The notes under the pieces: generated by a model
The model's input: the letters and a program-made list of their open reading frames with translations, nothing else
Databases searched by the model: none
Told to the model about the DNA's origin: nothing
Program-made: the position numbers and the translations under genes
In this document: piece by piece, positions 8,685-19,900 of the stretch
How positions within the stretch are numbered: the stretch's first letter is position 1
Layout: each line of letters starts with the position of its first letter
NCBI RefSeq assembly: GCF_014203755.1
Contig: NZ_JACHJS010000001.1
Location: forward strand, 5,208,001 to 5,272,000
DNA from: Saccharothrix violaceirubra
GTDB taxonomy: Bacteria > Actinomycetota > Actinomycetes > Mycobacteriales > Pseudonocardiaceae
Direction of reading: 5' to 3'
Length of the DNA: 64,000 nucleotides

Positions 8685-9841
8685 GCGCCCACCGTCCCGC
8701 CGCTGCCCAGGAACAGCCGGGTGTGGACGCCCCAGCCGCCCGCCGGGAGCGGGCCGGCGCGCAACGTGCCCCCGTAGGCCGCCGCGCGCTCGCGCATGCC
8801 GGTGATGCCGTGGCCGGGCGTGTCCGAAAGCGGGCCGCGGCCGTCGTCGACGACGGCCAGCGCGACGCTCTCGGTCGAGCACCGGATCCGGACCTCCGCA
8901 CGGGTACCGGCGGGCGCGTGCTTCAGGGTGTTGGTCAACGCTTCCTGCACCACGCGGTAGACGGTCAGCTGGGCGGTGGCGGGCACGTGGGCGTGGTCGC
9001 CGTCGACGTCGAGCCGGGTCGGCAACCCGGCGGCGCCCAGCTGGTCGGCGAGCGCGCCGAGCTGCGCGATGCCGGGCAACGGGTGGCGTTCCGCGTCCGG
9101 TTCGTCGACGCGCAGGATGCCCAGGGTCCGGCGCATGTCGGTCAACGCCTGCCGACCGGTCTCGGAGATCTGGAGCATGGCGGTGGTGGCTTTCTCGGGC
9201 GACCGGTGCTGCGCGTAGACGGCGGCGTCGGTGAGCGCGACCATCACGGACAGGTTGTGGGTGACGATGTCGTGCATCTCCCGGGTGATCCGGGTCCGCT
9301 CCTCGGCGACCGCGACCCGCGCCTGCCGCTCCCGCTCCCGCTCCCGCCGGGCCGCCCGGTCCCGCACGGCTTCGAGGTAGGCCTTCGTGGTCCGCACGTT
9401 CACCCCGAGGACGGCGGCGGCGACGATCATCGCGGTGACCGCGACGAACGGCGTCAGGAAGGCGCCCTCGGCCGTCCAGCGCAGGCAGGCCAGCACGGCA
9501 CCGACCTCCACGACGGCACCCGCGACGAGCGTGACGCGCGGGCCCGAGTTCGCGGCGACCGTGTAGAGCGCCACGAGCAGGGCGAAGGCGGACGGCAACT
9601 GGACGTCCACCACCCACTGCGCGAACCCCGCGGTCGCCACGAGCGCGAACACCACGAGCGGCGCGCGCCGCCGCCACACCAGGGGCGACGCGGCGGCGAC
9701 CGTGAGCGTCACGGCCACCGGCCACTCGCCGGGCGGGTGCGTGGTCAGCACGTTGAGCAGGAAGAGCACCACCGGCAACGAGTCCCACAGCGCGGCCGGC
9801 ACCCGGTGGTCGCCGGCCGCCTCGCCCCCGATCGGAGTCAC
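8681..9841 (-). CDS. Sensor histidine kinase (HisKA_3 type)
   Basis: About 386 residues from a GTG at 9841 (VTPIGGEAAGDHRVPAALWD). The frame stays open upstream to 9982, but that extension is arginine-rich and unlike protein. Four to five membrane helices (residues ~20-150) are followed by the dimerisation/phosphoacceptor helix EERTRITREMHDIVTHNLSVM with the phosphorylated histidine near residue 188. The HATPase_c domain has the N-box VVQEALTNTLKHA and G-box DDGRGPLSDTPGHGITGMRERAAAYGG. There is no large extracellular sensor domain, so it is probably an intramembrane-sensing kinase. It is coupled to the response regulator. Confidence 0.85.
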   Translation of the reverse strand: MTPIGGEAAGDHRVPAALWDSLPVVLFLLNVLTTHPPGEWPVAVTLTVAAASPLVWRRRAPLVVFALVATAGFAQWVVDVQLPSAFALLVALYTVAANSGPRVTLVAGAVVEVGAVLACLRWTAEGAFLTPFVAVTAMIVAAAVLGVNVRTTKAYLEAVRDRAARRERERERQARVAVAEERTRITREMHDIVTHNLSVMVALTDAAVYAQHRSPEKATTAMLQISETGRQALTDMRRTLGILRVDEPDAERHPLPGIAQLGALADQLGAAGLPTRLDVDGDHAHVPATAQLTVYRVVQEALTNTLKHAPAGTRAEVRIRCSTESVALAVVDDGRGPLSDTPGHGITGMRERAAAYGGTLRAGPLPAGGWGVHTRLFLGSGGTVGA

Positions 9842-10037
9842 CGCACCACGGTAGGCGGCGAACCCGTCGAGCACATGAGACCACCGGCTGACGGCACTGC
9901 GACCCCGGTAGGAATCCCGGCACCTCCCGCGGTAGCACTCCGACCGCCGATCCGGCCTGTCCGACTGCCACCCGGATCGCACCGGGCCCGGCCGCGCGTT
10001 CCGCCGCCGGTGGCAGTCCGAAGAGGACCCGGGAGCG

Positions 10038-11492
10038 ATGTGGTCACGCCTGCCCGGAGCCGACGATTACCCCGTGACCGAGCTGATCACGGGACTGCAC
10101 ATGTCCCCGCTGGAACTCCTTGTCCTCCTCAGCGCCGCGGTGCTGGTGGCCGCGCGCTGGCTCCCGTTGCCCGCCCGACCCCGCGTCACGGTCGTGACGG
10201 CCGCGGTGTTCCTGCTGTCCGCGATCACGCTCGTGGTGGCGGGACCGCGCTGGCAGCTGGTGCCGGCCCTGGCGGGCGCCGCCCTCGCGCTGCCGTTCGC
10301 CCTCTCCCCCGTCCTGCGCCGCGGCCCCGCGCGCCGGGCCCGCTGGTGGCTCGCGCTGCCGGGCACGCTGGCGTGCGCCGGCCTGGTCGTCACGGCCCCG
10401 GTGGCCGCCTGGGCGTTCCCCGTGCCCGAGTTCCCCGTGCCGTCGGGCGACCACGCGGTCGGCACCCGCGTTCTGGAGTGGACCGACCCGGACCGCCCGG
10501 AGACCTTCACCGAGGACCCCGGGGACCACCGCACGATCGTGGCCCAGCTCTGGTACCCCGCCGAGGACGTCGCCGCGGACGCCCCGCGCGCCCAGTACCT
10601 CGGCCGCACGGAGGCCGAGGCGCACACCGTCGCCGAGGCCATCGCGGGCGGGGTCGGCCTGCCGGGTTTCCTGGTCGACGGAGTCCCCCGCGCCCGCACC
10701 CACGCCGTCCCGGACGCCCGGGTCGCCGACGGCCGCTTCCCGGTCGTGCTGTTCTCCCCCGGCGCCGGCGGTGTGCGCACCCAGAACACCGCCTGGGCGG
10801 AAGAGCTGGCGAGCCGCGGTTACGTGGTCGCCGCCCTGGACCACCTGTACGACTCGGCCGCCGTGGTCCTGGCGGACGGCCGCATGATCACCACGAAGAC
10901 CATCTCGTCGGGCGACCGCGACCAGGACGAGAAGCTCGCCGCCGACTGGACCGCGATCCGCGCCGCGGACCTGGTCTCCACCCTGACCCACCTGGCCGGC
11001 CCCACCCCGCTGAGCGACCACCTGGACCTCACCCGCACCGCCGTGACCGGGCACTCGATGGGCGGCGCCGCGGCACTCCAGGCAGCCAGGCAGGACCGGC
11101 GGTTCGCCGCCGTGATCGACCTGGACGGCTACCCCCACGGCCCGACCACGCCCGACCTGACCCAGCCGGCGCTCGCCCTCACCCAGACCGTCACCCCGGA
11201 CACGGACCCGCGCTACCTGTCCCGCCTGACTGAGGCGCTGACGCACAGCACCGGGAAGAGCTACCGGCTGACCATCCCCGACACCGCGCACCTCACGTTC
11301 ATGGACGGCCCGCTGTACCTGCCGCCCGTGCCGTCGATCGTCGGCTCGCTGGGCCGCACGGAAAGCCCACGTGTCGTCGCGGCGACCACCCTCGCCTTCC
11401 TGGACGCGGTCCTGCGGGACAAGTCCACCGACCTGAACGCCACCCTGTCGACCTACGGCGACCTCACCGTCCACGAACCGCCGGCCGAGTAG
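10038..11492 (+). CDS. Membrane-anchored lipase of the PAF-acetylhydrolase isoform II type
   Basis: 484 residues. About four N-terminal membrane helices (residues ~22-130) precede an alpha/beta-hydrolase domain. Visible elements are QLWYPAED, the oxyanion-hole region VVLFSPGAGGV, the nucleophile elbow TGHSMGGAAAL near residue 337, DLDGYPHG and the likely catalytic histidine in PDTAHLTFMD. The arrangement matches actinomycete lipase-like PAF-AH II proteins. An in-frame GTG at 10074 is an alternative start. Transcribed divergently from the histidine kinase and convergently with the next gene, so it is probably a single-gene unit. Confidence 0.82.
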   Translation: MWSRLPGADDYPVTELITGLHMSPLELLVLLSAAVLVAARWLPLPARPRVTVVTAAVFLLSAITLVVAGPRWQLVPALAGAALALPFALSPVLRRGPARRARWWLALPGTLACAGLVVTAPVAAWAFPVPEFPVPSGDHAVGTRVLEWTDPDRPETFTEDPGDHRTIVAQLWYPAEDVAADAPRAQYLGRTEAEAHTVAEAIAGGVGLPGFLVDGVPRARTHAVPDARVADGRFPVVLFSPGAGGVRTQNTAWAEELASRGYVVAALDHLYDSAAVVLADGRMITTKTISSGDRDQDEKLAADWTAIRAADLVSTLTHLAGPTPLSDHLDLTRTAVTGHSMGGAAALQAARQDRRFAAVIDLDGYPHGPTTPDLTQPALALTQTVTPDTDPRYLSRLTEALTHSTGKSYRLTIPDTAHLTFMDGPLYLPPVPSIVGSLGRTESPRVVAATTLAFLDAVLRDKSTDLNATLSTYGDLTVHEPPAE

Positions 11493-11523
11493 GCGAGTCC
11501 GGCCGCGGTGGTCGTGACCGGGA

Positions 11524-12678
11524 CTACCTGCGATCGACGACGACGTGACCGTCCGCGCGAGAGCGCAGTTCCACGAGCGCGGCGCTGACCCTGGCCAGCC
11601 ACAGGGCGTCCGAGTCGAGGTCGGCGGCGTACGTCATCGGCGGAACCGCCCGTCGCCCGGTGAGGGCCGTGCCGCATTCGCGGACGGCCGCGTCGACGCA
11701 CGCCGCTTCCGCCCGTACGGCAGCCTCCTCCGCGTCGTGCCCCGCCTCGAGAGCCGCCGCGTGCGCACGCCGGTACACCACGTCGTCGAGGTACGAGCGC
11801 AACGGCCCGACAAGCGCGTCCCGGATGACGATCACCTGGCTGTGCGGGGTGTCCCGGGAACGCGACGCGGTGCCCGACATGACCGCACGGGCCACGTCCG
11901 CGAGTGGTGCGAGGCTCGCGATCAGGCGACGGCGTTGCCTGCGGCGGGCGATCCGGGACGACTGCGCGGTGATGAGCATGCCCGCGGCGATGCAGGTGAA
12001 CGACGGTGCCAGCAGGAAGATCTGGAGGCCGTCGGGCCCGCTTTCGTCCCACGGCACGGTGATGTGGAGGAGGCCGAGAGCCAGGTACAAGACCTTGTGC
12101 GCGGTGTGGGCCATGCCCAGCAGGCATCCGATGCCCACCAGTCGCAGGCCCAGCCGCATCGGCGCGGGTCGGATCATGCGGTTGCGCCAGGCAAGCATCA
12201 GCACGTCGCCCACGGCCCACGTGCAGCACGCCAACCACGTCATGACGTAGCCGATCACCAGCGGGTCGTCCGAGCCCTGCCAGCCCTGGCTCAGCTCGCC
12301 TCGGCGCAACGGTCCGAGGAGGTACAGCCCGACCAGCGACACCAGCGCGCCCGGCAGGACCCACCGGTGCCACCGCGGACGTGGGGTGCCCGGCTCCACG
12401 GACTCTCGGGCGAAGGTCGTCGCGTAGTGGCAGGCGCCGATCAACGCGGCGTGCTGGAGGAGCTGCGGCAACGCGGGCACCTCGCCCAACACCCGGAACA
12501 CCCCGCGGTAGATCGGGGGGAGGCCGAGCGCGAACGCCACCTCCAACAGGAGAAGTCCCAGGAAGACCGCCCGCTTGGCGGGGTCGCCGGAGTCCCGGCG
12601 GATGGCCTGCCATCGGGTCACCACCGCGACGCCGACGAGCAGCATCACGATCAGGTGGACGACGTTCGCCGCGCGCAC
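11524..12678 (-). CDS. MAB_1171c-like integral membrane protein
   Basis: 384 residues with about seven transmembrane helices in the first 250 residues, followed by a cytosolic helical domain (SLAPLADVARAVMSG...AALEAGHDAEEAAVRAEAACVDAAVRECG). This organisation matches the actinobacterial family annotated as MAB_1171c putative transporter; its function is unknown. It starts with GTG at 12678 immediately after the stop of the HExxH peptidase gene (no spacer), placing it third in a three-gene operon with an XRE regulator and a peptidase. This trio recurs in actinomycetes. Confidence 0.75.
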   Translation of the reverse strand: MRAANVVHLIVMLLVGVAVVTRWQAIRRDSGDPAKRAVFLGLLLLEVAFALGLPPIYRGVFRVLGEVPALPQLLQHAALIGACHYATTFARESVEPGTPRPRWHRWVLPGALVSLVGLYLLGPLRRGELSQGWQGSDDPLVIGYVMTWLACCTWAVGDVLMLAWRNRMIRPAPMRLGLRLVGIGCLLGMAHTAHKVLYLALGLLHITVPWDESGPDGLQIFLLAPSFTCIAAGMLITAQSSRIARRRQRRRLIASLAPLADVARAVMSGTASRSRDTPHSQVIVIRDALVGPLRSYLDDVVYRRAHAAALEAGHDAEEAAVRAEAACVDAAVRECGTALTGRRAVPPMTYAADLDSDALWLARVSAALVELRSRADGHVVVDRR

Positions 12679-13143
12679 TCAGCCCTCCAAGGCACGCATC
12701 AACGGGGTGGTGTCGTTCGGGTCGCGCCTCAGGGCCAGCGTCGCGTAGGCGAAATCCTCGGCCTCGCGTTCCTCGTTCTCGCCGAACGTGTGGTGCCGGC
12801 GGGCGAGCATCACGCGCAACACGCCGGGATCCAGCGCGGTGAACATCGGGGCCAGGGCGTCGGCCACCTCGGTGGCCTGCGCGTGCCCGTACAGGATGTG
12901 CCCGAGTTCGTGGAGGATGATGTGGTCCTGGTGCGGACGCGAGGTGCCGGACTCGTAGCAGACGATGTCGACGTCGGCCGCGGCCAACCACAGGCCGGAC
13001 ATCCCGAGCGGGCTCAGCGGCATGGCGACGAGTTCGATCACGCGGCCTCGTCGCGCGCCGAGCGATTCGCACAGCTCGCGCACGTCGTCATAGGGCCCGA
13101 TCGTCGGCAGGACCTTCGACCGGCGCCGGAACAGCCGCTTCAC
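12679..13143 (-). CDS. ImmA/IrrE-like zinc metallopeptidase, short form
   Basis: 154 residues, close to a stand-alone peptidase domain. The zinc motif HELGH (in IILHELGHILYGH) sits mid-protein and a downstream glutamate is available in EEREAEDFAYATLAL. Family members cleave repressors or antitoxin-like HTH proteins. The start overlaps the stop of the XRE regulator gene by ATGA, so the regulator is the obvious candidate substrate or partner (inference). Confidence 0.82.
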   Translation of the reverse strand: MKRLFRRRSKVLPTIGPYDDVRELCESLGARRGRVIELVAMPLSPLGMSGLWLAAADVDIVCYESGTSRPHQDHIILHELGHILYGHAQATEVADALAPMFTALDPGVLRVMLARRHHTFGENEEREAEDFAYATLALRRDPNDTTPLMRALEG

Positions 13144-13547
13144 CGCGCGCCGGCCTCGGGATCGTTGAGCCCTTCGAGGCGGCGCAGCTGTTCGGTCAAC
13201 GCGGCGACGGCGTCGAGGCTGCCTTCGGACAGGCCGACCAGGCGGGTGGCCGCGTGGGCGATGCCGACGTCACGCATGGCGGCGGCGAGGCCGAGCTGCG
13301 CGGCGACCTGCTCCGTGGTCTGGTCGTCGAAGAAGTAGGCGACCGGCACGCCGAAGAACCGCGCCAGCCGCTCCACCGTCTCCTTGGTGGGGTTGACGTT
13401 CTTGCCCGACCGGAGTGCGGACAGCAAACCCGTCGACAGTTGGGTCGCGGCGGCGATCTCGGGGTGCGTGAACGGCTTGCGGTCCCGGGGGTGCACCGTG
13501 CGGATGAGGTAGTCGACTTTCTCGGCGAGCGTGCGCGGTACGTCCAT
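13140..13547 (-). CDS. XRE-family helix-turn-helix regulator
   Basis: 135 residues. The N-terminal HTH reads PFTHPEIAAATQLSTGLLSALRSGKNVNPTKETVERLARFFGVPVAYFFDD, a typical XRE repressor with the conserved GVPxxYFF tail. The C-terminal ~60 residues (QVAAQLGLAAAMRDVGIAHAATRLVGLSEGSL...LTEQLRRLEGL) are helical and may bind a partner. First gene of the operon, overlapping the peptidase start. Autoregulation through the ~170 bp upstream region is likely but no operator is obvious. Confidence 0.85.
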   Translation of the reverse strand: MDVPRTLAEKVDYLIRTVHPRDRKPFTHPEIAAATQLSTGLLSALRSGKNVNPTKETVERLARFFGVPVAYFFDDQTTEQVAAQLGLAAAMRDVGIAHAATRLVGLSEGSLDAVAALTEQLRRLEGLNDPEAGAR

Positions 13548-13719
13548 CGCCCGCCTCCGATCACATCGACGACCCGTTTCCGGCGGTCAGCCTACCGTCG
13601 AACCGTGATCACACGGCGCCAAGGCCGTCGCGATCACCGATGACTCCGATGAGCGAACGCGGACAGCGGACCTCGACGGCAGGTCACCGGCCGGTAGCCC
13701 TTCCACCGAGCGATGGAAC

Positions 13720-13960
13720 ATGATCGACGACACCAGGCCGGAACCGGTGTTCGAGTTCGACCGCGGCACCGGAGACGTGGTCTCGCCGCACTGTGGCGCG
13801 ACCAGGTCACGGTCACGGGCATCACCGAGGTCCGCTCGGTCTCCGCGCCGCGGTGGATCGGCGAGGCCCTGACCGCCCGACTCGTCGGCGACGACGGTGA
13901 CACGTACCGACCGCTCCCCCGCCGTCCGATGGGGCGAGTCGACCGCCACGAAATCCCCTC
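13720..13960 (+). pseudogene. Small unrecognised plus-strand coding remnant with frameshift and lost 3' end
   Basis: An ATG at 13720 opens MIDDTRPEPVFEFDRGTGDVV with very high GC3. High GC3 then jumps to a neighbouring frame at about 13785 (RDQVTVTGITEVRSV, WIGEALTARLVGDDGD) until about 13950, where it runs without a stop into the antisense of the giant gene. This codon-usage pattern indicates a former coding region on the plus strand that was frameshifted and truncated. Family unknown. The overlapping minus-strand frame (13587-13949) has poorer codon bias and was not called. Confidence 0.4.
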
Positions 13961-13961
13961 C

Positions 13962-16900
13962 TCAGGCGTACGCCGTGCCCCGGTCACGCACGCTCTGTTC
14001 GTACTCCGCCTCGGCACGCCGCCGCTCGTTCTCCAACTCGGCGCGCAGTCGCCGTTCCGCCCACTGCCGCCGCTCGTTGGCCTGCCGCCGGTGGCGGTCC
14101 CAGGTGTCGCGCTGTTCGGCCAGCAGGGTGTTCCACACCTGGTTCGGGTCGAAGGCGCGGGGATCGCGGGCCAGTGCGCGCCGGATCTCCGCGTACCGGT
14201 GCCAGCGTTCCGATTCCTGGTGGCGTTGCAGGCCGGTCATGTACTCCTGCCGCTGCCGGTCGAACTCGCGGATGCCCTGTTCGAGCCGCGCCCGCAACCG
14301 CGCGCGGACCGCTTCGCGCGCGATCGCGCGGTCCGCTTCCGGGTCCGGCTCCGGCCGTGGCGGGGTGAAGGTTTCCAGGGCGTGCAGGCGGTTCTCGACG
14401 AGCACGAGGTTGCGCGGCTTGAGCGACGCGTCCGGGGCGTCGATCCCGGCGGTCATGGGGCCGTTGTCGTTCCGCACGCGGCCCTTGCCGTCCTGGTGCT
14501 GGAAGATCGGCTTCACGGCGTCGGTCTCGTAGTACTCGTCGTGCAGGCCCAGGAAGTGACCGACCTCGTGGGCGAGCCGGCGCGGGTCGGTGTCCACCGG
14601 CCAGTTGAGCTGGTCGGCGCGGCCGTCGGGTCCGCCGATCAGGATCGTGCCGTGCGCGTCGGCGGCGGTGTCGGTGAACTCGACGGTGACGTTGAACTGC
14701 TCGCCGCCGGGGAGTTTGTTGCCCTGGTTGAAGAACTCCGCCACACCCTGCCGCGCCCGGTCCTCGATCCCGGCGAGCTGGGCGGGGTCGGCGTTGCCGT
14801 TCGGGTCGAGGTGCAGCTTGACGGTGAAGTCCTTGACCTTCGTGCCGTCGACGTCCAGGTTCCGGACGTCGTAGGCGATCGGGCTGCGCCACCCGTGGAT
14901 GTCCACCCCGGTCGGGCCGATCGTGGAACTCGACAGCACCCCGCTGTCCTCGCCGCGGACCCACGAGGTCGGCGGGGTGTTCTCGCGGGCCTGGGCCACT
15001 CCTTCCGGGGACGCCGGGGTGTCGGGGTAGAACCAGCCCGATCCGGGGTCCGGTGCGGTGGCGGTGGACGGCAGGGACCGGGTGCCCGGGGCGGACGGGG
15101 ACGGCTGCTGCTTGGACGAGCCGATCTGCGGGTCGTGCTTCGGCTGCGGGGTCGTCGGCTTCGGCTTGGGCGGGTCCTGGTCGGACTGGGTCGGCTTCGA
15201 CTTGGACGGGTCCTGCTCGGGCGGCGGGTTGCCGTCCTCCGGGTTCGTCGTGGTGGCGACCTCGGTGGGCGGCGGACCGGGCAGGGTGTTGTTGAAGCCC
15301 GCGATCTCCTGGTCGATCGTCAGCTTCGCGTCCCACCACGCCTGCTGCCGCACGTCCGCCGCGTCGCGCAACCCGGCCACCGCGCCCTTGGCCGCCTCCA
15401 CCTGCTGATCAAGGTATCGCTTCGCGTCGTTGGCGTTGCCCAGCCCCTGTTCGGCGCCGTCGAACACGCCCTGCGCGTCGTCGACCGCCTGCTGCGCGCC
15501 GTCCAACGCCTTCCCCGCGGCGTCGAGGTCGGTGCGCGCGCTGTCGAACGCGGCCTTGGCCTTGTCGGACAGGGCCTGCGCGTCGCCCACCGCGATGTCC
15601 GCCGCCTTGACGTCCTGCTCGGCGTCGGTCTGCTTCCCCTGGGCGGTCTTGAGGTCCTTCTGCGCCTCCGGCAGCTTCTTCGCGAGGTCCACGAGCGCGG
15701 TGTTCTTCCCCGCCAACGCCTGTTCCGCGCCGACGACGTCAGCCGAGAGCGCCTGCTCGGTCGCATCGGGACCCGGGTCCTGGCCCTCGGGCGGTGCGGG
15801 CCGGTCGGCGAGGTGGTCGGCCAGCGCCTTCTTCGCGTCCGCAACGGCCTGCTCCGCGGCTTCGACGTCCTTCACGCCCGCCTCGACGGCCTTGTTCGCG
15901 CCGTCCAACGCCTGCTCGGCCTTGCCGACGTCCGCCTGGGCCGCCGCGAGGTCCTGCTCGGCGCCGGTCTTGCGGTCGAGGGCGTCGGCCAGGTCCTTGT
16001 TCCGCGCGTCGAGCGCGGCACCCGCGTCGCCGAAGTTCTTCTGCGCGTCCCCGAACTTCGTCTCCAACGGCGGCAGCTTGGCCTGCTCCGCCGCGAGGTC
16101 GGTCTGCGCCTTGTCGAACTTCGCCTGCGCCTCCTTCAGATCCGCGACGGCCTGGTCGATGTCGTTCTTCAGCTCACCGATGACCTGCTGGGCCTCGTGC
16201 TCCGCCTTCTCCACCGCGGCCTCTGCCTTGCGCCAGTCCCCGGCGGCGGCCTTCACGGCGTCCTGCACGGCACCCAGGTCGTCGAACTGCTTGCCCAGCA
16301 CGGTCTGCGCCTCGGGCGCGGGCATCCGCACCTGCGCGGAGTTCGGCACCGACAGGTCGACCACGCCGACCTTGCCCTTGCCGAGGTCGGCGACGATCCG
16401 GTACTCCACGTCGAACCCGACCAGCCCGGTGCGCCCCTCCCGCTTGAGGTCGTTGACCTGGTTGTGCTGCGTGCCGGACGCCCCGGCGTCGGACACCTCG
16501 CCCGCGTGCTTGACCTCGCCGCCGGGCGTGCTGAACGTGGTGGCGGGGTCCTTCGAACTCAGACCGCCGGTCACGCCGCCCACCACGACGTCGTTCACCT
16601 CGGACTTCTTGGCATCGCTGGACGTCGAGGTGATCGTGGTCCTGGGATTCTCCAGCTTCACCCCGTCGCTCAACCCGGCCAGCTTCGGGTTGACCAGCTT
16701 CGCGAACACCTTCACGTCCGCGTGTTGGCTCGTGGTCAGCGCGGCCTCGTGCAGACCGGGCACGCTCATCGGCCCGGTCAGCATCCCGGGCAGCTGCGGT
16801 TGCAGGTTCTCCGAGCTGAGCGCCGAGTACAGCGCGTTGAGCGAACCGGTGCCCTTGCCGGTGAGGCCGGACTTCGCGCCCGCCGCGCCCAGTGCCGCGA

Positions 16901-19900
16901 TCGCCGCGTCCCGCAGGTCCTTCGCACCACGCAGGGTCTCCACCGACGCGGACGGCGGCAGGGTGGCCGCGTTGCCGCCCTGCTGCCAGGCGGGCGCGTT
17001 CGCGGCCTCGGCCTTCGGCCGCGTGGTCCGCGTCGGGTTGTGCGCGGGCGGGGGCGTGCCGCCGGAGATCTTCTGGTTGTCGGCGTGCAGCCGGATGCCC
17101 ATGTTCTGCGGCCCGGTCCGCGCCGTCGCGATGGGCCGAGGGCTGGTCCCCTTCTCCACCACCAGTTCGAACCGCACGGGCACGTCGAACTTCGCGACCG
17201 GCCCGGTGCCGACCCGCTTGTGCCCGACCTGGTTCGCGGTGGAGTCGGTGACGGTGGTGTTGGTGGTGTTGGCGACGTTCACCGCGACCGAGGCGCCCGC
17301 CGAGGTGTTGGACAGGTTCGGGTTCGCACCGCCCGGCAGGCCCGCTCCCGGGGTCTTGAGTCCGAGCCCCCAGCCGGAGGCGCTGCCCTTGCCCTGCGTG
17401 GCCTTGGTGCTGCCGGCGATGATGTGCTCGACATCGACGCCGTCGTTGGCCATGCCGGTGAACCTGGGCGTTCCCGTGGTCGCCTTGAGGGTGACCTGGT
17501 AGGTGTCCTTGCCGAAGGTGCCGGGTTTGTGCACCAGCAACGGGATGCCACCGTCCAGCGCGCTGTCCATCAACGCCTTGACGGAGGTCGGCGACGTCAG
17601 GTCCACGAGGCGCTGGAGGTTGTTCATCGAGTCGTCCAGCACCGAGGGCGGCATGAGGTCGGTGCCCAGCTTGGCGAGGTTCGCGGTCAGCTCGGGCACC
17701 AGGTTCGACAGGTTGTCCGGCATCTTGTCGATCATGCCCAGGCCCAGCGAGCCCGGTTCGTTCGCGCCGAGCATCGGCGGCGGCGCGATCTCCCCGACCT
17801 TCGACGGCGGTGCGGAGGTGTCGGCCAGCACGCCCAGCTTCTTGGCCGCGTCCTCGCTGATCCGCACGAACACACCGCCCGGCAGGTCGACCTTGTTGCC
17901 GGCCACCGAGGGCGTGCCCTTGAGCACCGTGTTGCCGGCCCGGCTCTCGCCGACGACCGTGACCGCCGCGTCCATCTGCACCAGCACGGTCCGCCCGCTC
18001 GCCGGGGTGATCTTGACCCGGTCCACGTTGCCCGCGACCTCCGCACCGGTGGTGGAGGACTTCGACCACGGCGTCCACTTCGCGCCGACGCCGACCGCGC
18101 CTTGGCCGGTGGCGTTCGACGCGGGTTTCGCGGGCAGGTTCAGACCGGCGTTGAGGTCGACGGACTTGACGTCGACAGTACTGTCGGCGGCCTTGAACCC
18201 GCCGCCGGTGGTGTTCTCCATGCCGGTCTTGTCCGAAATGGACATCAGCTTGGGCTGGCTCAGCTCGATCTTGACGCCGATGGCCCCGGTCCGGTCGTTG
18301 ATCCGGCGGCCGTACTTCAGACCGCCTTCCTGGGCGCCGGTCTCCATCATCCTGGGCAGGTTGGCCTTCATGACCTCGGGGCTGAACATCTTGTCGATCT
18401 GGTTGCGCGCCGGGGTGCCGGGCAGCGTGAGCGAGGAGTCTCCGCCGGCGGCGGTGTTCAGCGCCTGGATGGCGGCGTCCTTCACCGCCTGGGTGTTCGC
18501 CACCGCCTCCACGTGCAGGATCTCCGGCACGGGGTTGGTCGGCGGGGTGGTGAGCAGGGTGTTGATCGACGGTGGTGCGGCGATCGCGGTCGTCACCGGG
18601 GCCTGGGGCGTGAAGTCCTTCGGGTCGGTGTCGAACGTCGAGCTGTCCGACGCCCACAGGTTCACCTTGCCGCCGATCGGCGGGATCGTCGCCGCGTTCG
18701 GCGCGCCACCGGTCTTGGCGACGACTGTCGGCGTCGGCACGTCGACCCCCGGCATGCCGGGCGTGATCCGCTTGACCCACGCGCGGTTGCGGCTGAACTC
18801 GGTGATCTCGATGTCGAACGTCACGTCGTGCTGGAACACCTGGGCGTTGGACGCGCCGACGTTCAGCCCCGAGCTGCTCACCGACGGGCCGGCCGTGGTC
18901 TTCACCGAGGTGTTGTCGTTGTACTTGGCGCCGACGTTCGGGGTGGGGGTGAGACTGGTGGACCCCGGCTTCGTCGGGATCGTCATCTTCGCCTCGACGC
19001 CGAGGTTCCAGCCCTTCTGGGTGGTCGTGGAGCTGTCCAGGCGCGGTCCGCCGCCGCCCCAGTTCCGCACGTTGTGGCCGTCGACCTGCCCCAGGTGGGT
19101 GCCGTTGGTCAGCTGGGCCTTCACGCTGATGTTGACGAAGTCGTTGGTGGCCAGGCCCTGCTTCTTGAGCTGCACCTGGACGCCCGGTCCCAGCAGGCTG
19201 TCCATCTTCGCCTTCAACGCGGTGGGCGACAGCTCGGCGGCCAGCTTGCGCTGGTTGCCCAACTGCTCCACCAGGTCGGCGAACCCGGAGTTCTTGCGCG
19301 GGTTGCCGTTCGGGTCGTTCCAGGTGGGCAGGAACTTCCCGAAGCCGGGCAGGTTCTTCAGCGCCGTCTCGACCTGGGCCTGCACGTCGGCGGCGGCCGT
19401 GAACTCCCCGACCTTGATGTTGCCCGCGGCCAGGTCGGCGGCGAGGTAGGGCGGCTCGAACCTGGTGCCCTCGGTGCCCGGCTTGGTCAGCCCCGTCGGC
19501 CCGTCGCCGACCGGCAGGCCCTGCGCGGCGGCCTCGGGCAGGCCGATCCGCAGGTAGGAGGTGGCCGGGACCTGGACGCTCGCGCCGTTCGGCGTGCGCA
19601 CCTCCAGCAGGGTGGTCACCTTGTAGATGCCGGTGGTCGTCTTGACCTGGACACCGGAGCGGTTGCCGCTGTTGGTGCCCGCGTTGGACGACTCGGTGAC
19701 CTTCGCCGAGTAGCCGCCCACGACGCCCGCCGTGCCGCCCAGCTTTCCGGAGACCTGCACACCGCCGCCGAGCCCGGCCGAGACGTCGAACCCGCTCTTG
19801 GTGTTCGCGCCGATGCCGGTGGTGGTGGTCGCGATGTCGTGCAGCCGCAGCTGCGCGTTCTTGTTGGTACCGACCAGCTCGACGTCCTGGAGCGTCGCCG

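Noticed and set aside
13587..13949. 120-codon minus-strand frame right after the giant gene, considered as an immunity gene
   Set aside because: GC3 is lower than on the plus strand here, and the plus-strand frames carry the coding signature.
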